From Isoetes taiwanensis (taxonomy: Eukaryota; Streptophyta; Lycopodiopsida; Isoetales; Isoetaceae): a stretch of 64,000 bases of DNA. Shown here piece by piece: positions 34,354 through 46,930 of the stretch. Positions within the stretch are counted from its first letter, which is position 1. Each line of letters opens with the position of its first letter. Location of the stretch: positions 2,972,978 through 3,036,977 of the forward strand of contig JAJEKV010000078.1 of the NCBI GenBank assembly GCA_021234155.1. The letters run 5' to 3'. The translations under genes and the position numbers were made by a program. The notes under the pieces are model-generated. The model saw nothing but the letters and a program-made list of their open reading frames with translations, made no database searches and was not told the DNA's origin.

Positions 34354-35690
34354 AATTTTTTTTTTTTTTTTGAAGAACGTGTTACTTCATATTATACACT
34401 CAAAATATTACAAAGTACTTCCGTATAAGAAATATCCTCAAGCATCAATCACTTTTAGATGATCACTCCATATTGAAATTTAATAATGATCGGGGCCAAT
34501 TGGAGATCCGAAAGCAATTATACAACTTCTTACGAATTTCTTGAAGTACCACCTGAGAAGAAATATGCTTATCATAAAAGACCTTTCTTCGCCTTCGCTT
34601 CCATACACTCCATATTAGCCAAGACTTTGCCATGTGAAATGCAATCCTTTTAGAAGCAGTCCACTGATTTGGATAAATACCCAAAAGAAAGTGCTGACTA
34701 TCCAAAGATACTCCAAAAAGAGAATGCAGCCAGGACCTAAGACTACTCAGCTCTGCACACAAATATAAACAATGCTCCAATGTTTCAATGCACCGCTCAC
34801 ACATTGGGCAAAGTGGGCTTACTCCCGGTTTAAAGCGATGAACCATCTCATTAACTCTCAAAGAGCGATGAATCACCTGCCAAAGTAAAACATTTACCTT
34901 TGGAGGATTATATTTAGACCAAACAAGGTTCCAGATGGATTGCCATTGAGAAGGCAAAAGTCAGCAAAGTGCCATTTTCGAGAAGGTGATAAAGTACTTG
35001 AGGATGTAAGCAATCAGTAGCATGAACTTACTAGCTTCTTGCCTTCTTTAATACCTTGAACAAAGTTCCAAAGATCTCCTGGTCACCAACCTTCTTAATT
35101 AAAGGAAGAGCACTTGCTACATAAGCCCATATATTAATATCTTTATCCAACAACCCATATTTCTCCCCAAACCATTGCCAAGGAGCAATGTCAATACCAA
35201 AATACCACCGCCAACAGAAATAATACCCGCTCTCCTCCACCTTGCTTGGGAATGCATGCATAAATTCTACAACTGGGTGGAGTTGTCCATGAGTATACAA
35301 AGGCAACCACAAAAAAAGGGGAAGATGCCTCAAGACAAGCTTCCCAATCAAATATAATCACTGGCTGGACTACCTTCCAGTTCAAGCAAGCCTTTCAAGT
35401 CTTTGGAGAGGCATGTGAATAAGCTTTCAATGGATATAACAATGCCCAAGGGAGCTCAATTCTCACACCTCGCTTATGAAAACCATACACTTCTTCACCG
35501 ATTGTTAAGTAACTTCATACCGGTGATGCACAATCATCTTTCAACAAAACCGAACAATAGCTTAGAAGCTAAGACCTTACCACCCTGTAAAGAAAGATCC
35601 AACATACCAAGTCCTCCTTGTTGTTTAAACAACATACATTTCTTCCACGCCACCTTCACGAAAGGCCTCCTTTATCAAGACACTGTATAA
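34354..35690 (-). mobile_element. 5'-truncated LINE insertion, private to copy 2
   Basis: A T run (34356-34371) is the A tail on the minus strand. Reading from 35690 downwards, WKKCMLFKQQGGLGMLDLSL matches the conserved (K)EGGLGLRDL stretch after the reverse transcriptase of plant LINEs, followed by linker sequence and the zf-RVT domain. The other three copies of this place lack it. The flanks join at the ACCATT/CATTCAATTAC target, with about 20 target bases lost. Only the last 1.3 kb of the element inserted; endonuclease and RT core are missing. Confidence 0.88.
34463..34957 (-). CDS. LINE ORF2 C-terminus, zf-RVT domain (fragment)
   Basis: An uninterrupted 164-codon stretch: IWNLVWSKYNPPKVNVLLWQ and VIHRSLRVNEMVHRF lead into CPMCERCIETLEHCLYLC, the Cys-Cys-His-Cys pattern of the reverse transcriptase zinc-binding domain (zf-RVT) of plant LINEs. 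AKSWLIWSVWKRRRRKVFYD follows, the usual tail. The first codon is not ATG, since this is the end of a longer ORF2, and the frame shifts just upstream at about 34960. The open frame and private position suggest a young insertion. Confidence 0.9.
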   Translation of the reverse strand: MPSQWQSIWNLVWSKYNPPKVNVLLWQVIHRSLRVNEMVHRFKPGVSPLCPMCERCIETLEHCLYLCAELSSLRSWLHSLFGVSLDSQHFLLGIYPNQWTASKRIAFHMAKSWLIWSVWKRRRRKVFYDKHISSQVVLQEIRKKLYNCFRISNWPRSLLNFNME

Positions 35691-36039
35691 AAATCTCTTA
35701 CAATCATTCAATTACTTTAATTTCTGGTTGACATTTACAACTCGGAAAGTTCAAAACTTGCTATGTTCGACGAGCGGCAAGGTTGACAAGTTCGGTGTTG
35801 TTGCCACAACCTACAAAGAGTTATGAAATTTTTGGATTCTTCGTTCTCTCGCAAGATTTCATTTGTTGTATCTCGCCTTTGGATAAGTGCAACGCATCTT
35901 GCACCTCTATAAGGAGAGGGGAGTGCATCTTGCATCTCCTCTGTTGGCCCTTCCGATCCGCACCATCCTCTAATGCCCCTTTTATTAAACTTTAAAACCC
36001 TCATTTTGATTTCAAATTATAAAGAGCTTCTTGGTGAAA

Positions 36040-36180
36040 ATGGTTGTTGGACATGACATTAGTGGGCAAGTTGTTAGGAGCATGCATTATGCTAGTGATG
36101 AGCATGTAAGCAAGTTGACAACCCAAATTATTATCTTTAGTGTTCTAATTGTTATCTTCATGATATATTTCTCCTAATTG
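36040..36180 (+). pseudogene. Small ORF, copy 2 second member, stopped
   Basis: Same frame, but the codon GAA after FS is TAA near 36176, cutting off the last third. The change is a single substitution (G to T) and not at a CTG/CAG site. Confidence 0.25.
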
Positions 36181-36259
36181 GTCCTACTATCTTTAGTGCT
36201 AGTATCTTCATTGTTCTAATTGTTATCTTCATGATATATCTCCGAGAGTTGGTCCTATG

Positions 36260-36465
36260 TCACTCTCACCCTCGCATATTCTTTCAATGTCCAACTGATC
36301 ATTATATAGTATTCAAGTTGTGCATGTCATTCTTGTGCAATGATCTTCAATACATTGTTCCATTTGATTACATCCACAAATGACATGTAGTGATATAGGA
36401 TATAGGATTGTTCCATTTCAACGCATCCATGAAGGAACCAATTAGCTACAAGAGATTCTAAAGTC
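36260..36465 (-). pseudogene. PPR-protein-like fragment, copy 2 second member
   Basis: Counterpart of 31582-31785 with the same VDVIKWNN core. No added information. Confidence 0.35.
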
Positions 36466-37119
36466 ATCTATAAATTGTTCCTTTAGAAACTAGCCATAAG
36501 CTTCAATCCTACATTATCTCCATGCCTTGATTATCTTGTGTATTTTGGTCAACAAGAGACTTTAACCAAAGATACAGTCCAACAATTCCAATTCTTTGCC
36601 CACCACAAAGCGGAGCTATTTCTTGATACCGAACCTGATATTATCAAGATGGGATATCACATTATTATCAATCTCTTTTTTATAGTATGAGAAGGAAAGC
36701 ACCAATATAATCTCCATTCATCATATAGATCATGCTCCGTAAAACATAACCATCCTCCAATATCTAATCGACCCTATTAAGCACTTGAGGCCATTCGGGT
36801 TTATACAAAGCTTCTACATCAACACCCTTTGCATCTTTTCAGTCTAGCAAAGCAGAAGTCATAATCGAATAGAGTTATGAAAAGAGATGAAAATTTATTT
36901 ATTCCCGTGTGGTTAGTGATATTAACTCCTAAGTTGAAGAACGACCCACAAGAATAACCATTTCAAAGATAATAACGATTAAAAGAGAAAATCGAATAAT
37001 TTCCCATCGCTGTATCATTTGAAATGTAGTGCAGATGAAGATCACAAAGTGGTAGATCATGCCACGCTTCATAGAATATTATATCCGAATTTTGAAAGCC
37101 TTCATTTGATTAACTAGCA

Positions 37120-37570
37120 AGAGATTATACCGCTGATTTTGCGTGATCCAATCGTTCCTTTACAAGGCCATGTGCAAAGTGGTGGTTGCCAGCCAATTAT
37201 AGCGCTTCTTGAGGCGAGATGCATGTACCGGTATATCCGTTCTACGCAGACACAATGTAATTTTGTTGCGAATGTTAACCATTGAAGCGAGAAAATCTGT
37301 GCGTCGTTTAATGAGAGGGTATAAGACAAGGAGAGTCCAGCAAGTCCTTCAAAATTGTTAAAAGTTAAAAACAGTTGAAATAGAAGAAAATGGATGTTAG
37401 GAGAAATAAATTACCTTACTTCACGCTTCCGTGATTGCGTAACCATGAGCAAAGTGCTTCAAAGAGATAATATAAGAGTTTCCAGAAATTCAACAAGAAG
37501 TGCTACCCACTCATAAGCTATGAAAGTTTGAAGATTTCCGGAACCATCAATGTCCATAGCTTGTAAAGCT
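37120..37570 (-). pseudogene. ABCC transporter, TMD2-end exons (copy 2 second member)
   Basis: Repeats the last two exon pieces (SYTLSLNDAQIFSLQWLTFA, ERIYRYMHLASRSAIIG, PLCTWPCKGT). Upstream it continues as in copy 1 (fragment ending near 37600) and not into the TMD2 core exons. Confidence 0.75.
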
Positions 37571-37599
37571 TTACCACAAATATGCTCTTGCTTTTCAAA

Positions 37600-39835
37600 A
37601 GTCCAGATTTTCAATACAAAAAAACAACTGGCAACAACCCAATTCCACTTCTTTGCAAAAAGAAGTGGAGTTTTCTATAGCTCTTATATTTTGGATTCTC
37701 ATGAGCTAGTGTACAGACAGTTCAAGATTTAGAGATGTACATCTCCCCTATGTACATATAGAAGAAAATCAACTCCTTGCTTTAGATGAGTTTTACCAAA
37801 GCTTTCAAGGCAAGAATCAACATAAACAAGAAAATGGAATTTAGCATTTAAAGAAATACGAATCTGGCACCTCCTTACTAGCTCACACAATTCAAATATC
37901 AATGAAATGCAGGACTACAACGACTACTACTATTGCCAAGATTCCTGGGATGAGCACACGATAATGGAAAAGCACAAGTGCCCATCAATTTTGCCATTGC
38001 TATGTTTGCTTCTCTTCCAATAGGATGGTAGATGTGCATATTTATTTGCATGTGGCTCATTTACTGATAATGCAAGCTAAACTAGTTTTTTCTCATCATC
38101 CACATGTAGATTAATAAATACAAGTATCTTCTTCATTCTAAATATTTCCACATGTTACCGAAAAAAAAAACACTTTTCATTGATCTCAAAGGGTGATGCA
38201 CACACTATTGTACAAGGATCTCAATGTTCCTTTCTTCTAAGGTATTATTATCTTTTTTGGTGGTTGTACATTGACATTATCTAAGTATGAAGGAAGGTGG
38301 GACAACATGCAGATCAATATCATCAGTAATGGACATTTTGTATTATATTAAAATTATCATTCGCAATAGGGCAATATCCACAAACTTGAACCGGCAGTAA
38401 GGCAAGCTTAGGGAAAGGGTTAGGTGGAACATGCAAATGAAGGAAAAGAAAGAAAAACTAGCCATAGGGCAGGCATAAACATGCTGAGATATCAAATAAG
38501 TACATTTTCTTGTGAGGCGTATTCCTAAGTATAGCGGCTAAAATTTAGCCTCAGGTGGAATATACAAAAAGAATTGCATGTTCGATATGAACAAAAGGGG
38601 TTGTAGAACCCAGATAGAGGCCCAAAGATTTTTACATGTCGAGGTGTTCATTCAAATCGGCAGCTAAAATTTATTCGAAAACTTAGAAATCAGTAGATTT
38701 GTAAAAAACGAAATTCCTTTTTCTCTTTACCTGCCCTTGCGAAAATGGCACAGCTGCTGTTGAATCTTCTCGAATGGTGCATGGGTAATGAATCGAGCTA
38801 TGCCTCTTCAAATCCCCCTCATGGAACTTGCAAAACATGGGCAAAGAAATGGCACACATGGTGAAATGAGGACAGTGGTTTGAGCATAGAAATTTTAGAC
38901 ACCTAACTATGGTAGCCCGTTTGAATTTTATAGACAAGATTTATAAGTCTATTGCCGCTGCACGTGGAATGAATAGGAGAGAGGTAAGCAAACTTCCTCG
39001 AGTAGCTTTCCAGCTTTATTCTTAGTGAGTTGGAGATGTCCACTTACTTAAGCCATTGTTACTGCAACTTTAATTTGACTCTACAACCCACCATTGCGTG
39101 CATGAACATAGACAAGGTTTATGAGTCTTAACCGTCCTGCTCAGAGAATGAGAAGGAGCCAAGTTTCTTCCATTTTGATAGTTTGGAGACATGTGTTTTG
39201 GGGCCTTGCAGTTATTCTTATCCTCCATTCATTTGTATTGCATGCATATGGTATCCTGCCATTATTTAAAGGCGCAATGTGTTCTATAGTATTGAGAAGT
39301 GAGAAGCTTTTCGTCTGCAGAGAACTTCCATTATCAATTTCCAACTGGAGATTCACTCTGGAGAATCAAGATTCTTTTCATGCATGAGCAAATACATAGC
39401 AGAAATTTCAGCGTCCTCATTTTCTCATCTTTGTACGAAGTCCTTGGCTTATTTCAGTTGTCTGCAACATGAAGATGAACAATAATTTAATAAGCTATGC
39501 CAATAGTTTGATCATTTCTTTGTAATTCTTTATCTGCGCCTCCTCACAAGGTAATCTTCTATATATTCTATCTACTATTCATTTCTAAATTAGACCTTCT
39601 TGAGAAGTTACAATTCTCGATCAATGCATCCATTGCAGACTCCAAGCTTAAGAAGAAATTTTGTGTTTCCTTTTCTTTACTTTGCAAATGGGAGCTTAAT
39701 ATCTGAATAACATCTTCACAATCTATGGCCATGATTTGGCTCCTTCAGAAGGTCTGCACTCTTTATTTTTCCTCTCAAGTTATAGTTGACTATATAATCA
39801 ACCTTGAGGGCAAGGTCCAAAAGGAGGGGGAGGAA
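37600..39835. other. Unassigned AT-rich DNA, copy 2
   Basis: Counterpart of 10100-12276, with the dispersed repeat at 38195-38540. Open stretches at 38683-38937 (minus) and 39121-39387 (plus) have no recognised domain. Confidence 0.4.
39818..39834 (+). other. Polypurine tract of LTR retroelement, copy 2
   Basis: Same purine run as in copy 1, directly before TGTTA at 39836. Confidence 0.7.
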
Positions 39836-41101
39836 TGTTACAGGTGCTCCCAAGGGCATAGCCGGAATCGGGCCCTTGACGGACGTCCATGAGCACGGGG
39901 TATTATTGGTCGCGATTGCCGGGCAGTTGTGATTTAATGGGCCGTGTTGACTGTAATCAGTCTACGGTGACGGGATGCGGGGTAAATGGTATTAATCGCT
40001 AGCGGCGGGTAATGGTTCGCTAGGGGGCGCTAATATTGTTAAATATTAGCACGGCAAGAGCTAAGGTGGATTGACGAGGGAGGACCCATAAGCTTACATG
40101 GTTAACATTAGATATTAATGTTAATGTAAGGCCCTAGGGGCCAACGTTATTTAAATGTAAGTTAGAAGGTTAGCTATGGTTTTAATGAAACATTAAAGTG
40201 ACACATGGCGTGAAATGGTTCGATGGGTTTCTTAAACCTGATATATCAGGGAGATGCCAGATCTCTAAAAGGGGCTATAGTGCATGGATTCGGGTCAAGT
40301 AAAGGCCTGATCTGGCCGGTTTTGGGCATGCAAGACTGCCTGTGAGCTCAAGTGGGCGGATTATAAAGCCTACAGGGAGGATTGAGCGAGGATACAGAAA
40401 CCGGGTTAGTGAGATAGTCAGCCGATTCTGCTGTGATTGATCTGTGTTTGATTCACGAACCAGGCTTTGGGTACAGATTTGGAATCCGAAGTGGATAGTG
40501 TGGCCCCAAGGCAGTCTGATTTTGCCAGGAGCCGGATCAGCACTGGAACCATAGGGTCGGATTGCAGCCTAGGGCTGTGTTTACGATCACAGAGCTGATT
40601 GCCCACAAATGAATTGGGATCAGATGGCTTGATAAGCCGATGCTGCTAACTGTACTGTTAGTTGATTCAGCGATTAGCCCATAGAGTCGAAATAGCAGCC
40701 TAAGGCTGTGCTTGCGGTCTTAAGGCAGGTGGCTTCTACCAAGGATCGAATTGGAGGAAGGACCAGTAGGTGCCGACCGGGAGGATTCATTCAAAGAATC
40801 CGCATTTCTGCCAGGAGCCGGATCAGCACTGGACCCATAGGGTCGGATTGCAGCCTTGACTGTGTTTACGATCTCAAGGCAGATTGCTACTGCTAGAGAT
40901 CAATCAGAGTGAAGCATCTGGTAGGTGCTTAATTCAGAGGGATTCTTTGAAGGAATCCGGCTTCTCTCGCGGTGGAAGTTCACATAGCAATAAGCCGATA
41001 AGATTAGCGAGGGGATCCGGGATCCAAGGTGCGGTGGAAGCTAGTCGGGCGTTAACACGTGGGCGTAGATTGTTCTTAAGGAAAATTTTAAGGTCGTAAC
41101 A
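39836..41101 (+). mobile_element. LTR of a Ty3/gypsy-like retroelement, copy 2
   Basis: 1266 bp with clean termini TGTTA...TAACA, the canonical short inverted ends of plant LTRs. It carries the same internal module array as copy 1. Immediately right, after one base, comes an initiator-Met type primer-binding site. Many differences from copy 1 sit at CTG/CAG sites. Confidence 0.82.
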
Positions 41102-41102
41102 G

Positions 41103-41121
41103 TGGTATCGGGAGTCGGTTC
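41103..41121 (+). other. Primer-binding site (initiator-Met tRNA type)
   Basis: TGGTATCGGGAGTCGGTTC closely follows the LTR end and resembles the standard TGGTATCAGAGC-type site complementary to the 3' end of initiator Met tRNA. The CAG in the standard sequence reads CGGG here. The copy 1 counterpart at about 13546-13562 is more damaged. Confidence 0.7.
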
Positions 41122-41154
41122 GCGGAATCTAATTTTCCGGGAAAATCTAAACTT

Positions 41155-41613
41155 GATGGCGGAATGGACGAGAAAAGTTTCGTTTTCCAAACCACTTGGG
41201 AAGTGGAGAAGGGAACTTGAGAGTGTTTCACCAAGAGCTGGCTGAAAACTTAGTGTGTCTTCAAGGGAAGATGGCGTCCATTGAACAAGAAGTCAATAAA
41301 CTAGTTGCGTAAGATACCAAGGGTATTTCTTCACAAGTCCCTTCCCAGGGAAGTTTTGACTGCTTGAATGAACTTCTGGCTTATCATCGGTTGCATAGTT
41401 TTGCAAAAAACTGGGGAATTAAGAACCTATGAGCAAGAGCTTCTAAGTCGCTTTGCAATTGTTCACCGGATCATGAAAGTCAGGTTTTTTATTTTATGCG
41501 TGGCAAGATTGCTGGATATGCTGATGTTAATGACCAACCAAAATCAGGAAATCCCATGTCTTTGTGAACACTTGCTCGTATGCTATGCACAAAATGGGAC
41601 CTTCATAGATTAA
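41155..41613 (+). pseudogene. gag-like fragment of the retroelement, copy 2
   Basis: Counterpart of 13597-14049. The frame is broken early by a one-base loss after the ATG, and about 30 bases are deleted near 41310 relative to copy 1. YEQELLSRFAIV and the final segment are still recognisable in other frames. Confidence 0.55.
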
Positions 41614-42070
41614 TTCCTTGCCTTGGAGACATACCTTCCGTGTTTCTTGGATTATCATAGCTTTAAAATCACATCAAGTGCGATTTAAATGTGCTACAGT
41701 TTGTATAATTGTTTCTTTTAAAACAACTTGGAGGACATCACTTTTACTATTTTGTCTACCTAGTCGAGTATTATTTGCCTAAAATAACATGATGTTGGAG
41801 ATCATGGTGATCATGTTCCAACATTTTTATGGTATATAATCTCTTGTTGTTAATTCAAAATAAACAAGTCATTTCCTTGCTTTATTTGAAGTAAATAAAG
41901 AAAAAGAAATGCAATATACATCATGGTTTTATTAATACAAAAAAGCTTACTCAAGATGCACTGAAAATAATGCTTATTGGGCGCAATTTGGGAATAGACA
42001 TAATCCCAAATTAAATTAATGATTGTACTAAGTCCACTTTGTGCAATTCTAATGATTGTTTTTAGTCCAC

Positions 42071-42555
42071 TTTTTTTTTTTTTTTTTGAAGAACTGTGTC
42101 ATCAATATATTAAAAGAATGGTAATGTTACAAAGCAAGTGAGGAGGAAGGAGAACTGCCTCAAAGAGACAGCGATACCTCGACACTCCACAACAAACTCA
42201 CAAAAAAACTGCAACTCTACTGCTGTACAAACCGACCATCACCATGTACAACACCCAAGAAGTCCCGCCAAATGGAAAACTTCCGCCTCTACTAATCCCG
42301 GAACACCGAAAGCTTTGAAATAGCTTGTACCGGGTCGAGGAATCGAGAGGCCGCAGTCGCTCAATCGCCGAAAGATCCACAACCGCCGCCGCCCAAATCA
42401 ACCACACCAACCAAGCCACGACAGATGCAAATGTTTGTTGCCGCAAGAGCGCCAAGCACCAGATACACATGAAGCAGCAACTGCTGGCTAGTCAATCTCA
42501 CCTAAAACAGAGCCCTGACCCAATCCCAGGCAGCCTGCAAGTGAGGGCATAACTT
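42071..42555 (-). mobile_element. LINE 3' end (truncated), copy 2
   Basis: Counterpart of 14531-15010 with the same T run and following sequence. The GC-rich part (42280-42540) differs from copy 1 mostly by short losses. Confidence 0.62.
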
Positions 42556-43239
42556 TTTGCATTTCTAGGTTATAACTATTGCAAATATAAGCCTTTCATT
42601 TTTGGGTTGCCCCTAGGGGGGCAAACCCTAAGTATATGCTAGAATATACCTAGGATATGCCGGCGATCGCGCCCAAACCTCGCTCTTGGTCAGAACCGGC
42701 GGTCGCGATTGTTGCCGGGCTACTGGTGTGGAAACCGCTAACCGCACCCGGGCATGTATTCTATGCAATGTCATTCTTCGCCGCAATAGATATTTGGTAG
42801 CCATTCAGGTAACCGGCAAGGCAGACTGAAGCTCCAAAACTGCAGTGAAACAATATGCCGGATTGCTGAGATACAACTTGGGTTTGTCTTTTAGCAATAA
42901 TCTTTTGTCCTGTAGTGAGCAAGCTTTTGTTTTGTAGCAAACAAGAGTTTTGTAGCAAACTTATAAAAGCAGACATGAGTTGACTTTGTTGTCAAACTAT
43001 AATGGCACTACAATTTAGAGACTTGGTGTTTGAAAGTTATCATCAACTTTGCTGATCAATTGAGAAAGACAATGGATTAAGCTACAAAAAAAGAAGTGCT
43101 AAGTTTTGACAACCTTAGATGTAACTAAACATCGTCTTTTAGGTGAAATTCAATTTGAAAGACAATGTCCTTGATAAACATCTTGAACTTGTCTATCTCA
43201 ATTCGCATGATGCAAGCTAGAGAAATAAAGTAGGCCGGC

Positions 43240-44160
43240 AAATATGATGAGTTGTTGACGGTGGCAAGATGTTTGTGACATTTTCGAATGCACATAATAA
43301 TGCAAGAGAGCATGCATCTTTAGCTGAAAATATTTTAAAGCCAAAGAAAAGTCTTTCATGATGCAAAAGACATGTCCGTGAAGGTGCACAATACAACTGT
43401 TGATGTTAGTCAATTAACAAAGGATGAGGAAAAGAAATGGGTGGCTTTGGGCGTTAGATCACTTATGAATTACGTAGGAATAAGCAAGAGGGATGTAATT
43501 TTCACTCTAGCTTTGGCAACACAAAGCAACTTTCACTCTAGCTTTGGCTTTGTCTAGCTTTGGCAGACATTAAGCAACTTCTGGTTGGCCACTGATCGAA
43601 CTCAAGATTAAGTCCAATGTTATTAATTGTTTATGCACCGATTTCTTTTATCGGAGGGTTGGTCCATGTGCGTGGTAAATCATATAAATCTTTTTGGCCT
43701 CAAAGCATCAAAGGCTTTTCTCGGGCTTTATGGATTCTTTTGTTCAGTGCACCTATGTCTATATTTGATTCGACACCTATGGGCGTAATCCTAAACCGGT
43801 ATATTATTTTTCAATTAGTGTCCATGATACTAGAATATAGAATTGATTTACTATTGACAATTAATTGGATGTGGTTTTTAGGCTTCATTAGACATGAGCA
43901 TATTGTATATAGATATTCCAATGTGCCTTGCATTTATATTTGCAGAAATATTTGATGTTATTGCTATACTGGCTGCAATGTCAATTGTGACGTGGAAAGT
44001 GTTATAATGATTGCCATTCCAATGACTGGGACTGCTTATTGGCTACAGGTACATGGCTATCAATATTTAAGCAAAAGGAGGTCAAATATGTCAGTCTTAA
44101 AAATCCACTTTCAATAAATACCATTTATATATTTGCCTCTTGAAATAGTTAACGGGCGTG
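43240..44160 (+). pseudogene. ABCC transporter TMD2 exons, inverted piece, copy 2
   Basis: Counterpart of 15690-16588 with LTKDEEKKWVALGVRSLMNY, SIFDSTPMGVILNR-type sequence and the MSIL-IDIP exon (43880-44045). A short direct duplication of TTTCACTCTAGCTTTGG lies at 43500-43548. It is inverted relative to the fragment at 32460-33790 in the same array unit. Confidence 0.83.
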
Positions 44161-45688
44161 ACAACTATTGATAATTTTTGTTTTGGTGTGTTATGGAATT
44201 TGTGTTATATTTAATGGTATATATGTTATTCATGGACTTGGTAATGTTTTTTGAATTTTGTTTTTTTCCACACTAAAAAAACAGCATCTCCCATAACTCG
44301 CCAAAACAAAACAGAGTGCGTTTGGTCTAATTCTAAATCTACCATCGTGAACTCTAGCATGGCATCTTCCATGCCTTTTTCAAACAACAATGAACAAGGT
44401 AATTGAAGTTTCTATATAAAAGTACTAAGAATTAACCTTAATTGCTCCTTGGATTTCGTCAATTTAGTTGCATCTGAGTTTGCGCCAAAGAAATGATCTG
44501 TTAAAGCTAAAAAAAACTTCTTGCTCAATGCTAGATTTAATGTTCGAGCCATACTTGCAGGTTGTGCTTTCTGCTCATAGCCCACAAGCAATATCAGTTC
44601 AAAAAGAAGAACGAAAGCATTGAAAGAATACCTTACTTGAAAAAATAGCACAGATCCGGGCATAGATACAACATTCTACTTGAAGAATTGAATGTAATTC
44701 TGGACGACACTCGAGAGAAGAAGCTCTATCCATCTCTAGTTACAAGTTAACTATGTAAACAGACAGCCGAATGAATCTGGAATGGTCGTGACTGGAAGCA
44801 AGAAGCGATCTGCTGGCAATTCCATCACAAGAGAAAACTTGAGACCAGTTGCATCATGTCCGAAACCTGAATTAGCCAATCAGGGGAACGCTTTTGTCAT
44901 CAAGGAAACCTTGTGCTGCTAGACTTCAGTGGCAAAATGGCTAATATTCATGGCAAAATAAAATGGTGCAATTTCATAGATTACAAAAATGCAATGGTAT
45001 ATGCTTTAGAGAATACTGTAAATTAATTCATTGCCTCCATCTCCTCCACATGATTATTTAATTTTTAGTATAATCCTCACTCAACTTCTCCAAAAGATCT
45101 GATCAAACTTAGGACTTGTGTCTATAGCGTCCAATTACTTCATATCGCTCACAAACCTGAGTACATATAGAGCATCATGTGAATTTCATTGCTTGAGTTA
45201 GTCTATATGTTGCATTGTATACACATCTTTGTCGATGGTTGCCTCAAATGATTCATTAAGACCTTGAGCTTTTTTTTTTATTATTTTATCGTAATTAGCG
45301 GACTATAAAAGATGCTTTTGTTCTATAGTATGGTATTGCTTCTATTAGCTTCTACCTCTTTCCGCCTCCTCTCTTTCAAAGCTCATTTAATGCATGTTCA
45401 TGGAGTGTCAAGAATGCTAGGCAAAATAGCCCAATAATAGTTTAGATGTTTATTTTATATATTTGTTTTGAGATCATGGCCGAATCTTTATAAAGAGTTC
45501 ATGGGCTTAATTTTATAACTCTAGCTACATGATCATGGAGGCAATACTCCAATGACATGGTGGCTAGTTGCTGCATATGGTTTACAAACTTGAGAAGCTT
45601 TCAATTAAATAGAGACAAATTTACAATCATGCTGAAGCTCTCACCTCCAAACCTTGTTACGTGGATGGGGTAAACCTAGCTTCAATAT
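44160..45688. other. Unassigned AT-rich DNA between ABCC piece and pogo-like element, copy 2
   Basis: Counterpart of 16590-18085. Nothing assigned. Confidence 0.4.
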
Positions 45689-46284
45689 TAGGGCATGGTC
45701 GCCATGTTCCGCGCACTTAAGGGGCAAATTGTCCTCATACATCCGGATTTCATGCGTCCCTCGATCCGTCAATTCATTCGGATACCTAATGTTGTCCTTA
45801 ACATCTTCCCCGAAGACAATTTTCCCAAATTCAATCGGACTGGAAAGTTATGGTGACATAAAGGAAGGGGGGTCAAGCGTCCACCGTCGCGAGGCCCCTA
45901 ACCACACTGCGTGGTATCCGAGGCCTTCTTTAGCGGGGGTTGTTGCACGCTAACGCGCATCGGTTGCCATCTACGCTGAACACGCAAGTGAATCTGCACG
46001 CCATACCATCTCCTACGGTCGGGCCACGTCTAATTAATATGAGAGGCCCTAGGTGCCGAGCACAGGCCCACGTCACCGCTACCAAGACGTATGGTACCGG
46101 TTGAGGTACCGCCAACGGTTACCGCTGGCTTTTTGGCCATCTTCCGCCAAAATTGAAGCTGAATTTCTCCACTCCAACCCCAAATCTTGCACCAAATTGG
46201 CAAGAACATTCTCTGCCTTGTCCGGATAGAAATTATTTCGGCTTTTAAAAGCAGATTTTTCGTAATCCCCGAACCATCATTACT

Positions 46285-46930
46285 TTTAAGCCTTTAAATT
46301 GAGAGATCGAGCAGGCGGTAGTCCATTCCGCCAAGCATCCGGAGTCCCAATCGCCGGAGGTAAGTTCGAAAGCCCGACATATGTTTTGGTTTCGAGTCTT
46401 CCATTGATCTGCGTTTTTCATTGTGGGTACAGGTTCAGCGCCATGGATTCTAGAAGAACCGCTATCCCGGTCCCATGAGGTGGGAACGTGGTAAGGGGGT
46501 GGCGGGTATGATCCGGCTCAAGAGGGGCTCCGCCTCTTCTGAGTGCTCCATCCCCTCGCTAGTTTTTCGACTTACCACTCCCAATTGCTCAAAATTAGGA
46601 TCTGCTTGGTTACCCCAAATGAGATCACAACGCCGTTGGTTCATCCAGAAAGTGTCGCGGGTCTCGCCCCAAATCGCCTCAAGTTGAGCTGGCTCGCTCG
46701 GAGAATGATCTTATCCACCGGATCGTGATCATGAAGGAGACCATGTGCTCTTCCGAGCCCCGTAGGTTAATGAGCCGCAGCTCCCTTTGTACGTAAAGGC
46801 CACCCGGGCGATCCTCCCCCTCTTCCTTCTTGGTTTATGTTAGAAACGGCCCTTCTGGGCTTATTTTGTAATGCCTTAGGGCTCAATTTTGTATGATCAT
46901 CATTTTGTATAATGGAATGATCTTCTTATT
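46285..46930 (+). pseudogene. Second gene-like unit inside the pogo-like element, copy 2
   Basis: Counterpart of 18690-19330. The donor, acceptor, ATG and MDSRR start are kept, but the frame breaks within about 10 codons. Several breaks are at CTG/CAG-type differences. Confidence 0.4.

Larger units (their letters stand above)
33804..37990. repeat. Internal duplication in copy 2, second member
   Basis: It repeats 30450-32930 but is split by a LINE at 34354-35690. At about 37600 it follows the copy 1 version (matching 10110 onward) instead of entering the upstream ABCC exons. The two members are therefore different versions of the block placed side by side. Confidence 0.85.
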
